Assembly (NCBI RefSeq): GCF_009649845.1
Contig: NZ_WJIE01000002.1
Coordinates: forward strand, 558,001-622,000
Reading direction: 5' to 3'
Source of the DNA: Polyangium spumosum
GTDB taxonomy: Bacteria > Myxococcota_A > Polyangia > Polyangiales > Polyangiaceae
DNA: 64,000 nt
Below, piece after piece: positions 16,219 through 24,682 of this stretch; positions within the stretch are counted from its first letter, which is position 1, and each line of letters opens with the position of its first letter. The translations under genes were made by a program, and so were the position numbers. The notes beneath the pieces were generated by a model that was given only the letters and a program-made list of their open reading frames with translations, was not told where the DNA came from and ran no database searches.

Positions 16219-18237
16219 ATGACCGTCCTTCAGGTCTCCGGTCTCGGCTTCGGCTACGGCGCCAATCAGCTCTTTCAGGGGGTGACGTTCTCGATCGCCC
16301 TCGGGGAGCGGGCCGCGCTCGTGGCGCCGAACGGCGCAGGAAAATCCACGCTTTTGCGGCTGATCGCGCGCGAGCTCGTGCCCGACGCGGGCTCGGTGGT
16401 GATCAAGCGCGGGACGCGGGTCGCGTACGTCCGGCAGTCGCACGAGCTGCCGAAGGTCGGCACGGTGCTCGAGGCGTTCCTGTCTGGTTTCGAGGAGATC
16501 CTCGGCTTGCGGAGGGAGCTCGACGAGGCGTCCCACGCGGCCGCGAGCGGGACGAAGGAGGCGCTCGACAGGCTGGCGAATGTTACGGATCGGTACCATC
16601 TCGCGGGTGGGGACACGCTGGAGCGGCGGATCGAGATGCTGGCCTCGCACCTCGGCTTCTCGCACGAGGACATGGGCCGCGCGCTCGGGAGCCTCTCGGG
16701 CGGCGAGCGCGGGCGTCTGCACCTCGGCGTGGCGCTGGCGAACGAGCCGGATCTGATCCTGCTCGACGAGCCGACGAATCACCTCGACATCGAGACGATC
16801 TCGTGGCTGGAGCGGCACCTCGCGGGGCTCTCGAGCGCGATGCTGGTGGTCTCGCACGATCGCGCGTTCCTCGACGCGCTCTGCCCGATCACGATGGAGC
16901 TCGGGCGGCGGAGCTTCCGCGTGTATCCGCTCTCGTACTCGCGGTACGCGGAGGCGCGAGAGGAGGACCTCGAGCGCGAGCGCGAGCTGGCGGAGCGACA
17001 GGAGGCGTTCGTCGCGAAGACCGAGGAGTTCATCCGGCGCAACATCGCGGGGCAGAAGACGAAGCAGGCGCAGAGCCGGCGGAAGATGCTCGACAAGCTG
17101 GAGACGATCGACCGGCCGGAGGACGTGTGGGCGCGCGCGGAGAAGGTGGCCTTCCGCTTCGTGCAGGCGCCGCGCAGCGGGGACATCGTGCTCGACGCGC
17201 GGGGGCTCGCGGCGGAGCGAGGCGGTCGGCAGCTCTTCTCGGGCTTCGATCTGCTCGTGCGGCGCGGCGAGCGGATCGGGGTCCTCGGGCCGAACGGGTG
17301 TGGCAAGTCGACGCTCTTGAAGATCCTCGCGGGCCGCGGCGCGGAGGAGGACGAGGGCGAGGTCAAGCGCGGGACGAACCTCTGCGAGGGATACTTCGAT
17401 CAGCACCTCGGCTCGCTCGATCCGAACAAGACGGCGGTCGACGAGATCCGCAGCGTGCGCGGGGACATGAACGTGGACGCCGCGCGGCAGTACCTCGCGC
17501 GGTTCCGGTTCTACGGCGACGACACGTTGCGGAAAGTCGAAGGCTTCTCCGGAGGAGAACGCAGCCGCCTCGCCCTCGGAAAGCTCCTGCTCGAGCCGCG
17601 CAACCTCCTGTTCCTCGACGAACCGACGAACCACCTCGACATCCCGGCGGCGGAGATCCTCGAGGAGGCGCTCGCGAGCTTCGAGGGATCGGTGCTGCTC
17701 GTCTCGCACGATCGCCGCTTCCTCGACGCGGTGACCACGCGGATCTGCGCGTTCTCGGGCGGCAAGATCGAGCTCTTCCCCGGCGGATACCGTGACTTCC
17801 AGGCGAGTTTGTCCCGGCCGAGCGTCGCGCCCGAGGAGGACGGCGAGGCGAACGGGGACGAGCGGTCCCTGGAGGACGGACGATCGAAGCGCGCGGTGAA
17901 GCGGAGCGCGTCGACGGTGCTGACGCAGGCGAAGGGGCCGGAGTCGCCGCTCGACAAGAAGCGCGCGTTCGAGGCGGAGAAGGCGGCGTCGCGGGCGCTC
18001 GAGCGGAAACGAAAACGCGTGAAGGAGCTCGAGGAGGAGATCGCGAAGGGCGAGGCCGAGCTCGGGCGCATGCGCGAGGCGCTGAAGGGGGACCCGGGCG
18101 GCGACTGGGAGAAACTCGCGAAGATGGTGGCCGAGGAGCAAGCGCTCGCGAAGCGCGTGGACGCGGCGATGACGGAGTGGATGACGCTCGGCGAGGAGCT
18201 CGCGGCCGAGGACGTGCAGCAAGGGAGGACGGCGTGA
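16219..18237 (+). CDS. ABC-F family ATPase, Uup-like
   Basis: A 672-residue cytoplasmic protein with two ABC ATPase domains and no membrane domain. The first shows Walker A APNGAGKSTLL, signature LSGGERGRL and LLDEPTNHLD; the second shows GPNGCGKSTLL, FSGGERSRLALG and LFLDEPTNHLD. A charged inter-domain linker (P-site tRNA interaction motif region, AEREEAFVAKTEEF-like) lies around residues 250-300. A C-terminal coiled coil (about 580-665, rich in Lys/Glu with LDKKRAFEAEKAASRALERK) resembles the Uup C-terminal DNA-binding domain. ABC-F proteins act on the ribosome E-site; Uup is also linked to replication-fork and transposon excision phenotypes. ATG 16219 is preferred; ATG 16201 is in frame and possible. 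The last 4 bases overlap the next gene. Confidence 0.9.
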   Translation: MTVLQVSGLGFGYGANQLFQGVTFSIALGERAALVAPNGAGKSTLLRLIARELVPDAGSVVIKRGTRVAYVRQSHELPKVGTVLEAFLSGFEEILGLRRELDEASHAAASGTKEALDRLANVTDRYHLAGGDTLERRIEMLASHLGFSHEDMGRALGSLSGGERGRLHLGVALANEPDLILLDEPTNHLDIETISWLERHLAGLSSAMLVVSHDRAFLDALCPITMELGRRSFRVYPLSYSRYAEAREEDLERERELAERQEAFVAKTEEFIRRNIAGQKTKQAQSRRKMLDKLETIDRPEDVWARAEKVAFRFVQAPRSGDIVLDARGLAAERGGRQLFSGFDLLVRRGERIGVLGPNGCGKSTLLKILAGRGAEEDEGEVKRGTNLCEGYFDQHLGSLDPNKTAVDEIRSVRGDMNVDAARQYLARFRFYGDDTLRKVEGFSGGERSRLALGKLLLEPRNLLFLDEPTNHLDIPAAEILEEALASFEGSVLLVSHDRRFLDAVTTRICAFSGGKIELFPGGYRDFQASLSRPSVAPEEDGEANGDERSLEDGRSKRAVKRSASTVLTQAKGPESPLDKKRAFEAEKAASRALERKRKRVKELEEEIAKGEAELGRMREALKGDPGGDWEKLAKMVAEEQALAKRVDAAMTEWMTLGEELAAEDVQQGRTA

Positions 18238-18995
18238 AGCGCGCGGCGCTCCTGGCGATGATCGCGCTCGTGACGCTGCAAAGCGCGGCCGCGTGCTCGA
18301 ACAAGAAGGAAGACGACGGCACGACGCCGCTCGCGACGACGGAGGAGCTGCCGGCGCTCGTGATCCGCGACGACACGCCGAACCTCCTGCTCACGTGGAT
18401 CGACGAGAAGGGCGACATGCACGTCGAGCTCGAGCCCGCGGGCGTGCCGGCGGAAGGTCGAGCCCTCGTGCGGGTCGTGGTGAGCGACCGCGAGGAGGGC
18501 ACGAAGGGCCTGTTTTACGTCGCCGATCTGACGAAGAAGCGCGAGGACGGGACGTACGCGGCGCGGACGATGACGCGGCGCGCCTGGGAGGCCGAGGTGG
18601 AGAAGCGGCGGAGCGCGTACCTCGCGAAGATCGCCCCGCCGCCGCCGCCGCCGCCCTCGCCGAGCAGCGCGCCGAGCGGGACGCAGGGGCCGAAGCCGAT
18701 GCAACAGCCGCCCGTCACGAGCTCCGACCTGACCGTGATCATCTACGGCGCGGACTGGTGCAAACCCTGCCACCAGGCCGAAGATTATTTGCGCTCCAAG
18801 GGAGTGCGGGTCGTGAAGAAGGACGTGGAGGAGAGCCCCGAGGCCGCCGTCGAGATGCGCGACAAGCTCGAGAAGTCGGGCCAGCGCGGCGGCAGCATCC
18901 CGGTCATCGACATTCGCGGGCAGATCCTCGTGGGCTTCAGCACCCGCGCCGTCGACCGCGCGCTCGCGAAGGCCTCGTCGGGCACCGCGCTCTGA
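18234..18995 (+). CDS. Lipoprotein with C-terminal glutaredoxin/thioredoxin-like domain
   Basis: A 253-residue exported lipoprotein. The signal peptide (LLAMIALVTLQSAAACSNKK) ends in a Cys lipobox. Residues about 45-130 form an unrecognised globular part and a Pro-rich stretch follows (about 133-158). The last 90 residues are a glutaredoxin-like domain: VIIYGADWCKPCHQAEDYLR with a CxxC centre (CKPC), then the cis-Pro segment GGSIPVIDI and GQILVGFS. It probably reduces or shuffles disulfides in the periplasm. Start: GTG at 18234 in a GTGA overlap with the ABC-F stop, implying translational coupling. Confidence 0.8.
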   Translation: MKRAALLAMIALVTLQSAAACSNKKEDDGTTPLATTEELPALVIRDDTPNLLLTWIDEKGDMHVELEPAGVPAEGRALVRVVVSDREEGTKGLFYVADLTKKREDGTYAARTMTRRAWEAEVEKRRSAYLAKIAPPPPPPPSPSSAPSGTQGPKPMQQPPVTSSDLTVIIYGADWCKPCHQAEDYLRSKGVRVVKKDVEESPEAAVEMRDKLEKSGQRGGSIPVIDIRGQILVGFSTRAVDRALAKASSGTAL

Positions 18996-19039
18996 CTGCG
19001 GCGGAGGGCGGAGATCGTCGCCCATCGCGTGCGCCCACG

Positions 19040-19068
19040 TTGCCCTCGCCAGGCGCCGGGCGTATACG
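19040..19068 (+). promoter_or_regulatory. Promoter of the E2-glyA operon
   Basis: TTGCCC (19040-19045) and TATACG (19063-19068) are separated by exactly 17 bp, each matching 4 of 6 consensus bases. Transcription would begin near 19075, and an AGGAG ribosome site (19110-19114) stands 8 nt before the ATG at 19123. Confidence 0.55.
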
Positions 19069-19122
19069 AGCGGCCCCCCCGCAAGCCGGACCCGAAAGCG
19101 GGGACTTTCAGGAGCGAACTCC

Positions 19123-20442
19123 ATGATCGACGTAGTCATGCCCCAGCTCGGCGAGAGCGTGGCCGAGGGGACGGTGTCCAAGTGGCTCGTGCGTGTTGGT
19201 GACTTCGTGACCCGGGAGCAGCCGCTCCTGGAGGTCTCGACGGACAAGGCCGACACCGAGGTCCCCGCGCCTGCAGCGGGGCGGGTCACGGAGATCGCGG
19301 CGCCCGTAGGGGCGGTGATCGCAAAAGGCGGGCTGCTCTGCCGCATCGACGAGACGGCGACGGCCAGCCAAGAGCCTCCGCGCCCCGTCCAGCCCGTGCC
19401 GGCCGCCGCGCTGCAGGAGACGAAGGCCGCGGAGCCCGCCGGGCAGCCGCTCGGTTCGCCCTCGACGCGCAAGCTCGCGCGTGAAGAAGGCGTCGACCTG
19501 AGCCAGGTGCAAGGGACGGGCGAGCGCGGGCGAATCACGCACGAGGACGTGCGCCGCGTGGCCCACGCGACGCCTCCGCCTGCGCCCGCCGCGCCTCCGC
19601 CGGCCCCCGCGGCGATGCCCGCGCAGCCGGTCGCGGCCGCGCCGGGGCTCGCGCAGCTCATCCAGGCGGGCGGCGGGTTCGTCCCGCCGATCCCGGGCGT
19701 CGGGTACGGCGCGTACAAGGTGCCGCCGTACACGCCGCGGCCGGGCGACGAGGTGATCCCGTTCTCGCGCCGCCGCCGCATCACGGCGGATCACATGGCC
19801 TACTCGAAGGTCACGTCGCCGCACGTGGTGACGGTGGCCGAGATCGATCTGCACGCGACCACGAAGCTGCGCGAGCAGCACAAGGATCGCTTCAAGAAGG
19901 AAGGCGTGCCGCTCACGTTCCTCGCCTTCATCTGCGCCGCGACGGTCCGGGCGCTGCGCGAGCATCCGCATCTGAACGCGCGCGTGCTCGACAACTCGTT
20001 CGTCGTGCTGAAGGACATCAACCTCGGCGTCGCGGTCGAGACGCCGGGCGGGTTGCTCGTGCCGAGCATCAAGCACGCCGATCAGCTCTCGCTGCGCGGC
20101 ATCGCGGCGCAGATCGACGAGCTCGCGACGCGCGCGCGGGCGGGCAAGACCACGGCAGACGACCTCGCCGGCACGACGTTCACCGTCTCGAACCCGGGCC
20201 TGAAGGGCAACCTCTTCGGCGGCGCGATCATCTCGCAGCCGAACGTGGGCATCTTGCGCATGGGCGAGATCAAGAAGCGGCCCGTCGTGGTCACGCGCGA
20301 CGGCGAGGACGTCATCGCCATCCACCCGGTGATGTACATGGCGCTCTCGTACGATCACCGTATCGTGGACGGCGTGCTCGCAAACTCGTTCCTCTGGCGC
20401 GTCGCTGATCTCTTGAGCCGCGGGGAGTTCGAAGTCGGATGA
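19123..20442 (+). CDS. 2-oxo acid dehydrogenase E2 (dihydrolipoamide acyltransferase)
   Basis: A 439-residue E2 subunit. Domains in order: one lipoyl domain (1-75) with the lipoylated Lys42 in STDKADTEV; an E3-binding domain (112-148, STRKLAREEG...GRITHEDV); a long Ala/Pro linker (150-200); and the catalytic acyltransferase domain ending in SYDHRIVDG with His412 and Asp416. The lipoyl motif resembles SucB-like E2s more than pyruvate E2s, but the acyl group cannot be assigned safely. E2 moves acyl groups from a lipoyl arm to CoA within the large 2-oxo acid dehydrogenase complex. E1 and E3 genes are not adjacent. It overlaps glyA by 4 bp, an unusual partnership that may couple one-carbon and acyl-CoA metabolism. 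Confidence 0.92.
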   Translation: MIDVVMPQLGESVAEGTVSKWLVRVGDFVTREQPLLEVSTDKADTEVPAPAAGRVTEIAAPVGAVIAKGGLLCRIDETATASQEPPRPVQPVPAAALQETKAAEPAGQPLGSPSTRKLAREEGVDLSQVQGTGERGRITHEDVRRVAHATPPPAPAAPPPAPAAMPAQPVAAAPGLAQLIQAGGGFVPPIPGVGYGAYKVPPYTPRPGDEVIPFSRRRRITADHMAYSKVTSPHVVTVAEIDLHATTKLREQHKDRFKKEGVPLTFLAFICAATVRALREHPHLNARVLDNSFVVLKDINLGVAVETPGGLLVPSIKHADQLSLRGIAAQIDELATRARAGKTTADDLAGTTFTVSNPGLKGNLFGGAIISQPNVGILRMGEIKKRPVVVTRDGEDVIAIHPVMYMALSYDHRIVDGVLANSFLWRVADLLSRGEFEVG

Positions 20443-21713
20443 CCGTCGCCACCACGAAACCCGAGGGCCACCGCCCGCTCGCCGAGGTCGATCCCGAGAT
20501 CGCCGAGCTCATCCGCAAGGAGGAGCGCGCGGAGTCGGACACGATCCGGCTCATCGCGAGCGAGAACTACGTCTCGCGCGCGGTGCTCGAGGCGACGGGG
20601 TCGGTCCTGACGAACAAGTACTCCGAGGGTTACCCGCAGAAGCGGTACTACGAGGGCCAGCAGCAGATCGACGTGGTCGAAGAGCTCGCCCGCGGCCGCA
20701 TGAAGCAGGTCTTCGGGGCCGATCACGTCAACGTGCAGCCGTACTCGGGCAGCCCGGCGAACCTCGCCGTCTACCTCGCGTTCGTGAAGCCCGGCGAGAC
20801 GATCATGGGCCTCGGGTTGCCCGCGGGCGGGCACCTGACCCACGGCTGGACGGTCAGCATCACGGGCAAGTTCTTCACGAGCGTGCCGTACGGCGTGCGC
20901 GCGGACGATCACCGCATCGACATGGACCAGGTCCGCGAGCTCGCCCAGAAGCACCGGCCGAAGCTCATCTGGTGCGGCACGACGGCGTACCCGCGCACGA
21001 TCGACTTCCCCGCGTTCCGCGCCATCGCGGACGAGGTGGGCGCGATCCTCGCGGCCGACATCGCGCACATCGCGGGGCTCGTCGCGGGCGGGGCGCATCC
21101 GTCGCCGATCGGGATCGCGGACGTCGTGACGATGACGACGCACAAGACGTTCCGCGGCCCGCGCGGCGCGGCCATCCTCTGCAAGTCCGAGCACGCCGCG
21201 GCGATCGATCGCGCGGTGTTCCCGGGCCTGCAGGGCGGCCCGCACAACCACACGACGGCCGCGATCGCGGTCGCCGCGAAGGAGGCGATGGAGCCGTCGT
21301 TCAAGCAGTACGCGGCGCGCGTGGTGGAGAACGCGCGCGTGCTCGGCGAGGCGCTCGTGGCGAAGGGCTTCCGCCTGATCACGGGCGGCACGGACAACCA
21401 CCTCCTGCTCGTCGACATGACGCCGAAGAACATCGGCGGGAAGCCCTACGCGAAGGCCCTCGATCGCGCCGGGCTCGTGGGCAACTACAACGCGATCCCG
21501 AACGATCCGCGCAAGCCCATGGATCCCTCGGGCATCCGCATCGGCACGCCGTCGATCTCGTCGCGCGGCATGGGCCCGAAGGAGATGGAGCGGATCGCGG
21601 CGTGGATGGCCGAGGTCGCCGACCATCCGCAGGACGAGGCGCGCCTCGCGCGTATCGCCGGCGAGGTGAAGGAGCTCTGCCAGAGCTTCCCCGCGCCCGG
21701 CATCCTGTCCTGA
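20439..21713 (+). CDS. glyA: Serine hydroxymethyltransferase
   Basis: A 424-residue PLP enzyme of standard length that converts serine and tetrahydrofolate to glycine and methylene-tetrahydrofolate in the cytosol. Family text is plain throughout: RLIASENYVSRAVLEA, TNKYSEGYPQKRYYEGQQ, VQPYSGSPANLAVY and VVTMTTHKTFRGPRGA, where Lys236 forms the PLP Schiff base. The C-terminus GIRIGTPSISSRGM is also canonical. It starts by ATGA overlap with the E2 stop, so the two are co-translated, and a strong terminator follows 20 bp after the stop. Confidence 0.97.
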   Translation: MTVATTKPEGHRPLAEVDPEIAELIRKEERAESDTIRLIASENYVSRAVLEATGSVLTNKYSEGYPQKRYYEGQQQIDVVEELARGRMKQVFGADHVNVQPYSGSPANLAVYLAFVKPGETIMGLGLPAGGHLTHGWTVSITGKFFTSVPYGVRADDHRIDMDQVRELAQKHRPKLIWCGTTAYPRTIDFPAFRAIADEVGAILAADIAHIAGLVAGGAHPSPIGIADVVTMTTHKTFRGPRGAAILCKSEHAAAIDRAVFPGLQGGPHNHTTAAIAVAAKEAMEPSFKQYAARVVENARVLGEALVAKGFRLITGGTDNHLLLVDMTPKNIGGKPYAKALDRAGLVGNYNAIPNDPRKPMDPSGIRIGTPSISSRGMGPKEMERIAAWMAEVADHPQDEARLARIAGEVKELCQSFPAPGILS

Positions 21714-21724
21714 TCACGAACCCA

Positions 21725-21777
21725 CAAAAAACCGGGGGCGCCGGCTCGGTTCGTCGAGTGGCGCCCCCGCGCTTTTC
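21725..21777. terminator. Bidirectional terminator between glyA and the lipoprotein gene
   Basis: A 9-bp stem GGGGGCGCC / GGCGCCCCC (21734-21742 with 21760-21768) is followed by GCGCTTTT on the plus strand and preceded by AAAAAA (21725-21731), which is a T-run for the minus strand. It can end glyA and the convergent lipoprotein gene. Confidence 0.85.
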
Positions 21778-21800
21778 GGGCCTCGATCAGAGGCTCGGCT

Positions 21801-22619
21801 TCACTTCACGTAGAGCTGCGCCGCGACGACGCCCGATCCACGCGTGGCCTTGACGACGTACTTGGCCTGCCCCGCCATCGGCCACGGCCACTTGTAACAA
21901 TTGCCGTTGCCGCCGAGCGAGGCCTGCTGGCCGCCGCCGCTGTCCTGCGCGAGGACCGGGTTCATGCCAGGGACGGGCGTCGTGGCCACGAGCGAGATGT
22001 CGACCTCGCTCGGCCCCGCGCCGACGGCGAGCACCGTGTAGCACTTGCCCGGCTGCAGGTTGACCGGCTCCTCGAGGACGCTGCCCTCGGAGAAGTTGCC
22101 CGCGACGGGGTTGCCCTCGCGCTGCATGCCCGGGGCCGCCTGGTTGGCGAAGGCCATGAGGGGCAACGTGGCCGCGCCCGCCAGGTTCGGGTCGATGCGC
22201 TGGGCCTGGGCGCCGCTCGGGGCCGTGCCGCCGCCCTGAGGCGCCGTGGTGCCGCCCGGGGCGGGGAAGCCGGGGATCGGGGGGAGCTGGAAGCCGCCGG
22301 GCGCGGCCGTGCCCTGCGGGGCCGGCGTGGTGCCCTGCGGGGCCGGCTGCTGCGGGTACGGCTGCTGCTGCGGGTACGGCTGCTGCTGCGGGTACGGCTG
22401 CTGCTGCGGGTACGGCTGCTGCTGCGGATAGGGCTGCTGGCCCGGGTAGGGCTGCTGCTGGGGGTAGCCCTGCTGCGGGTAGGGCTGCTGCTGGTAGGGG
22501 TTCGGTTGTTGCTGGTTGGCGGCCGTCTGGGCCGGCTGAGAGTCGTCGGACTTCTCGCAGCCGGTCGCAAGCGCGAGCGCGACGAGCAGCGCGGACGAGA
22601 GAACGATGGTTCGATTCAA
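21801..22619 (-). CDS. Lipoprotein with PYPQQ tandem repeats and a CYKWPWP domain
   Basis: A 272-residue lipoprotein: signal peptide with lipobox ALATGC (Cys21), then about 60 residues of Gln/Pro/Tyr repeats of the five-residue unit QQPYP in at least nine copies, a Pro/Gly/Ala-rich spacer, and a globular C-terminal domain from about residue 145. That domain has LQPGKCYTVLAVGAG and NCYKWPWPM, with two Cys likely to form a disulfide. Nearly the same domain ends the divergent lipoprotein at 23241, so they are paralogues. The repeat tract is nearly identical at DNA level and could vary in copy number. The function is unknown; an outer-membrane surface role is inferred. A GAGG lies close before the ATG at 22619. 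Confidence 0.75.
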   Translation of the reverse strand: MNRTIVLSSALLVALALATGCEKSDDSQPAQTAANQQQPNPYQQQPYPQQGYPQQQPYPGQQPYPQQQPYPQQQPYPQQQPYPQQQPYPQQPAPQGTTPAPQGTAAPGGFQLPPIPGFPAPGGTTAPQGGGTAPSGAQAQRIDPNLAGAATLPLMAFANQAAPGMQREGNPVAGNFSEGSVLEEPVNLQPGKCYTVLAVGAGPSEVDISLVATTPVPGMNPVLAQDSGGGQQASLGGNGNCYKWPWPMAGQAKYVVKATRGSGVVAAQLYVK

Positions 22620-22828
22620 GGCGACCTCCTCAAGAGTCGGCGAATTCTGGGTCCTACCCTATCAATCAACGGGGCGAGCCCGGGAAACTTACGTCTGCCT
22701 TCCCGACGGATTGGACGGGCGTCAAGCAACAGCGAATCGTCCAGAGCCATTTTTCGTCCCCACGCACATGCACGACCCGCGTGACAGGCCCCTGCCCGAC
22801 TTGGCGAAGTAAGTTTAAATACTAGTTC

Positions 22829-23122
22829 ATGAGCGACAGGAGCGGGGGGGCGAAAGGGACGGACGTTCCGCCCGGGACGTTCGCGCAGTGGTTCCTGGAA
22901 GAGGAGCTGAAGCCGGGCGCGGGGATGGGGATCGCGGCGGAGCGCGCCGAGTACCACCTCTGCCGGGCCATCGCGAACCTCGAGCGAGGCATGTTACGCG
23001 AGGCGCTCGACGACGCGAACACGGCCGCGCACCTCGACGAGTCGCTCCGGGCCCGAGCGCTCATCGTGGCGCGCATCTGCATCCAGCGCGAGATGGAGGA
23101 GCTCGGCGTGACCGTGCGATGA
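22829..23122 (+). CDS. Small TPR-like hypothetical protein
   Basis: A 97-residue soluble protein between two divergent paralogous lipoproteins. It contains one TPR-like helical pair: AERAEYHLCRAIANLERGML followed by REALDDANTAAHLDES. There is no signal peptide. No Shine-Dalgarno sequence precedes the ATG at 22829; instead an AT-rich TTTAAATACTAG (22814-22825) sits directly before it, in keeping with a leaderless or very short leader. Its function is unknown; co-location with the lipoproteins may be accidental. Confidence 0.55.
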   Translation: MSDRSGGAKGTDVPPGTFAQWFLEEELKPGAGMGIAAERAEYHLCRAIANLERGMLREALDDANTAAHLDESLRARALIVARICIQREMEELGVTVR

Positions 23123-23240
23123 CGGCGAGGCGCGCAGGCGCCCTCATCGGTAGGTGGCCCCGCGTAGGGTTCGGGTGTATGAGCGCGAGCCTGTCTCGCG
23201 CGGCGCACCTCTGCGCCCCTCGAGCTTCGAGGAGGGTCCG

Positions 23241-23858
23241 ATGACGCGTTCGATGGTGTGCATGGGGGCCGCTGCGGCGGCCGTTTCGATGATGGTGATG
23301 GTGATGTCGACGGGCTGCGGCAGCGAGCCCGAGACGCCGCCGCAGCCGGGTCCGGACGCCGGCATGATGCCGCCGCCGCCCCCGCCCCCGCCCCCGCCCC
23401 CGCCGCCCCCGCCGCAAGTGACGGCGTGCGACTCGGTGCAGTCGCTTGCGCTGACGACGATGGTGCAAGGGCGCGAGAAGGTGGAGGCGCCAGGCATGAA
23501 GGCCGAGGGCGGGCAGCTCTGCATGGTGGTGCCCGAGGGGCAGACGGCCTCGACGCCCACGATGATGCTGGAGCCGGGCTTCTGTTACACGGTGATCGGG
23601 CAAGGCGCGGGCGGCGTGACGGAGCTCAACCTGGCGCTGACGCTCGACATGGCGACGGCGCTGCCGCCGCAGCTCGGCGCGCTCGCGGCGAACCCGACGC
23701 TCGCGGTGGATCAGGAGGCGGGTTCGTCGGCGTCGATCGGCCAGAAGACGAGCTGCTACCAGTGGCCGTGGCCGGTGCCGGCGATGGTGAAGGTCAACGC
23801 GACCGCGAAGACGGGCTCGGGGCCCGTGGCGGTGCAGGTCTACAAGAAGAAGAAGTGA
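23241..23858 (+). CDS. Lipoprotein with poly-Pro linker and a CYQWPWP domain
   Basis: A 205-residue lipoprotein. A Met/Ala-rich signal peptide ends in the lipobox STGC. A run of 15 Pro (about residues 44-58) follows and then the globular domain: MLEPGFCYTVIGQGAGGVTE, LAVDQEAGSSASIGQ and SCYQWPWPVPAMVK, ending in YKKKK. The block matches the C-terminal domain of the lipoprotein at 21801-22619 motif by motif (CYTV, GAG, CY[KQ]WPWP, VAxQxY), so these are diverged paralogues with different linkers. ATG 23241 is chosen because GGAGGG precedes it; an earlier in-frame start adds residues without a signal peptide character. Function is unknown. Confidence 0.75.
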   Translation: MTRSMVCMGAAAAAVSMMVMVMSTGCGSEPETPPQPGPDAGMMPPPPPPPPPPPPPPPQVTACDSVQSLALTTMVQGREKVEAPGMKAEGGQLCMVVPEGQTASTPTMMLEPGFCYTVIGQGAGGVTELNLALTLDMATALPPQLGALAANPTLAVDQEAGSSASIGQKTSCYQWPWPVPAMVKVNATAKTGSGPVAVQVYKKKK

Positions 23859-23944
23859 GCGTCCCGCGGCGGCGCGGCTCTCGCAGATTACGAGGGCTGC
23901 GCCGGGAGCGGGGAATGGTTGGGACTCAAAGATTCGTGAGCCCA

Positions 23945-23985
23945 CAAAAAACGAACGGCCCACGCAAAATCGCGAGGGCCGTTCG
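23945..23985 (-). terminator. Terminator of the HU gene
   Basis: A perfect 10-bp stem CGAACGGCCC / GGGCCGTTCG (23952-23961, 23976-23985) is followed on the minus strand by TTTTTT (23951-23946). It lies 35 bp after the HU stop. Confidence 0.9.
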
Positions 23986-24020
23986 TCGCGCGCTGCTGCC
24001 GCGACGGGAGCAGCGGTTGA

Positions 24021-24359
24021 TCAGGCGAGAGCGTCCTTGATCGCCTTGATCGGGCGCGCACGCACCGACTTGCTGGCGGGCTTCGCCGGGAAGGTCATCG
24101 GCTGCTTGGTGAAGGGGTTGATCCCCTGGCGGGCCTTCGTCGCCGGCCGCTTCACCACCCGGAACTTCGCAAAGCCCGGCAGCGTGAAGACGCCCGACTT
24201 CTTCAGCTCACGGTGCCCGACCGTGACCAGAGACTCGAGCACACTCTTGACCTGCTTGCGGGAGATCTCGTCCCCAGCAGCCTCCGTGATCGCCTGGATC
24301 AGAGCGCTCTTGCTCAACGACTTCTTCGCCCCGCCCCCAGCACTCTTCTTGGTCGCCAT
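24021..24359 (-). CDS. HU family nucleoid DNA-binding protein
   Basis: A 112-residue protein, about 20 longer than typical HU. After a Lys/Gly-rich N-terminal extension comes the HU fold: SKSALIQAITEAAGDEISRKQVKSVLE, GVFTLPGFAKFRVVKRPA and the DNA-contact arm GINPFTKQPMTFPAKPASKSV. It bends and compacts DNA non-specifically as a dimer. The ATG at 24359 is fixed by GGAGGAATTTGCA just before it. The gene stands alone, with a 323-bp upstream gap and its own terminator. Confidence 0.95.
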   Translation of the reverse strand: MATKKSAGGGAKKSLSKSALIQAITEAAGDEISRKQVKSVLESLVTVGHRELKKSGVFTLPGFAKFRVVKRPATKARQGINPFTKQPMTFPAKPASKSVRARPIKAIKDALA

Positions 24360-24682
24360 TGCAAATTCCTCCGAGCTCCGCGTCGCGCGCGACCCCTCGC
24401 CGCGCGCTCGGCTCGGGTGAACCATACACGGCGTGCGTCGCGAAAAAAGCGAAATCTTCGGGGGGAAATAGCGATTTCGGCGCGGAGAGTCGCTCTACCA
24501 GGCCGAGAACGGGCCCGCCCCAGGGCGAGCAGCCGAGATGACGGCGCACGAAAAGGGCCGGAAACAGCCTGAAAACAGGCCGCAACGGGCGTTCGGCGTG
24601 GCTGCTTCTCATAAGGAGGAGGAGGGAGCGCGCCGCGAGGACACGCGGCGCGCCGTTCCAGAAGGGCGGGAAATGAGCCGGA
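24360..24682 (-). other. 323-bp intergenic region upstream of the HU gene
   Basis: No gene is supported. It holds the HU leader, a TTTTTT tract near 24449 that could be part of an HU promoter on the minus strand (with TATGGT about 16 bp downstream of it), and a GC hairpin at 24628-24653 close to the end of the giant TPR gene. No consensus promoter is certain. Confidence 0.5.
24628..24653 (-). repeat. GC-rich perfect inverted repeat after the giant TPR gene
   Basis: GCGCGCCGCG / CGCGGCGCGC (24628-24637, 24644-24653) form a 10-bp perfect stem with a 6-nt loop, 29 bp beyond the stop of the TPR gene on the minus strand. There is no T-tract, so termination is possible but not shown. Confidence 0.5.
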
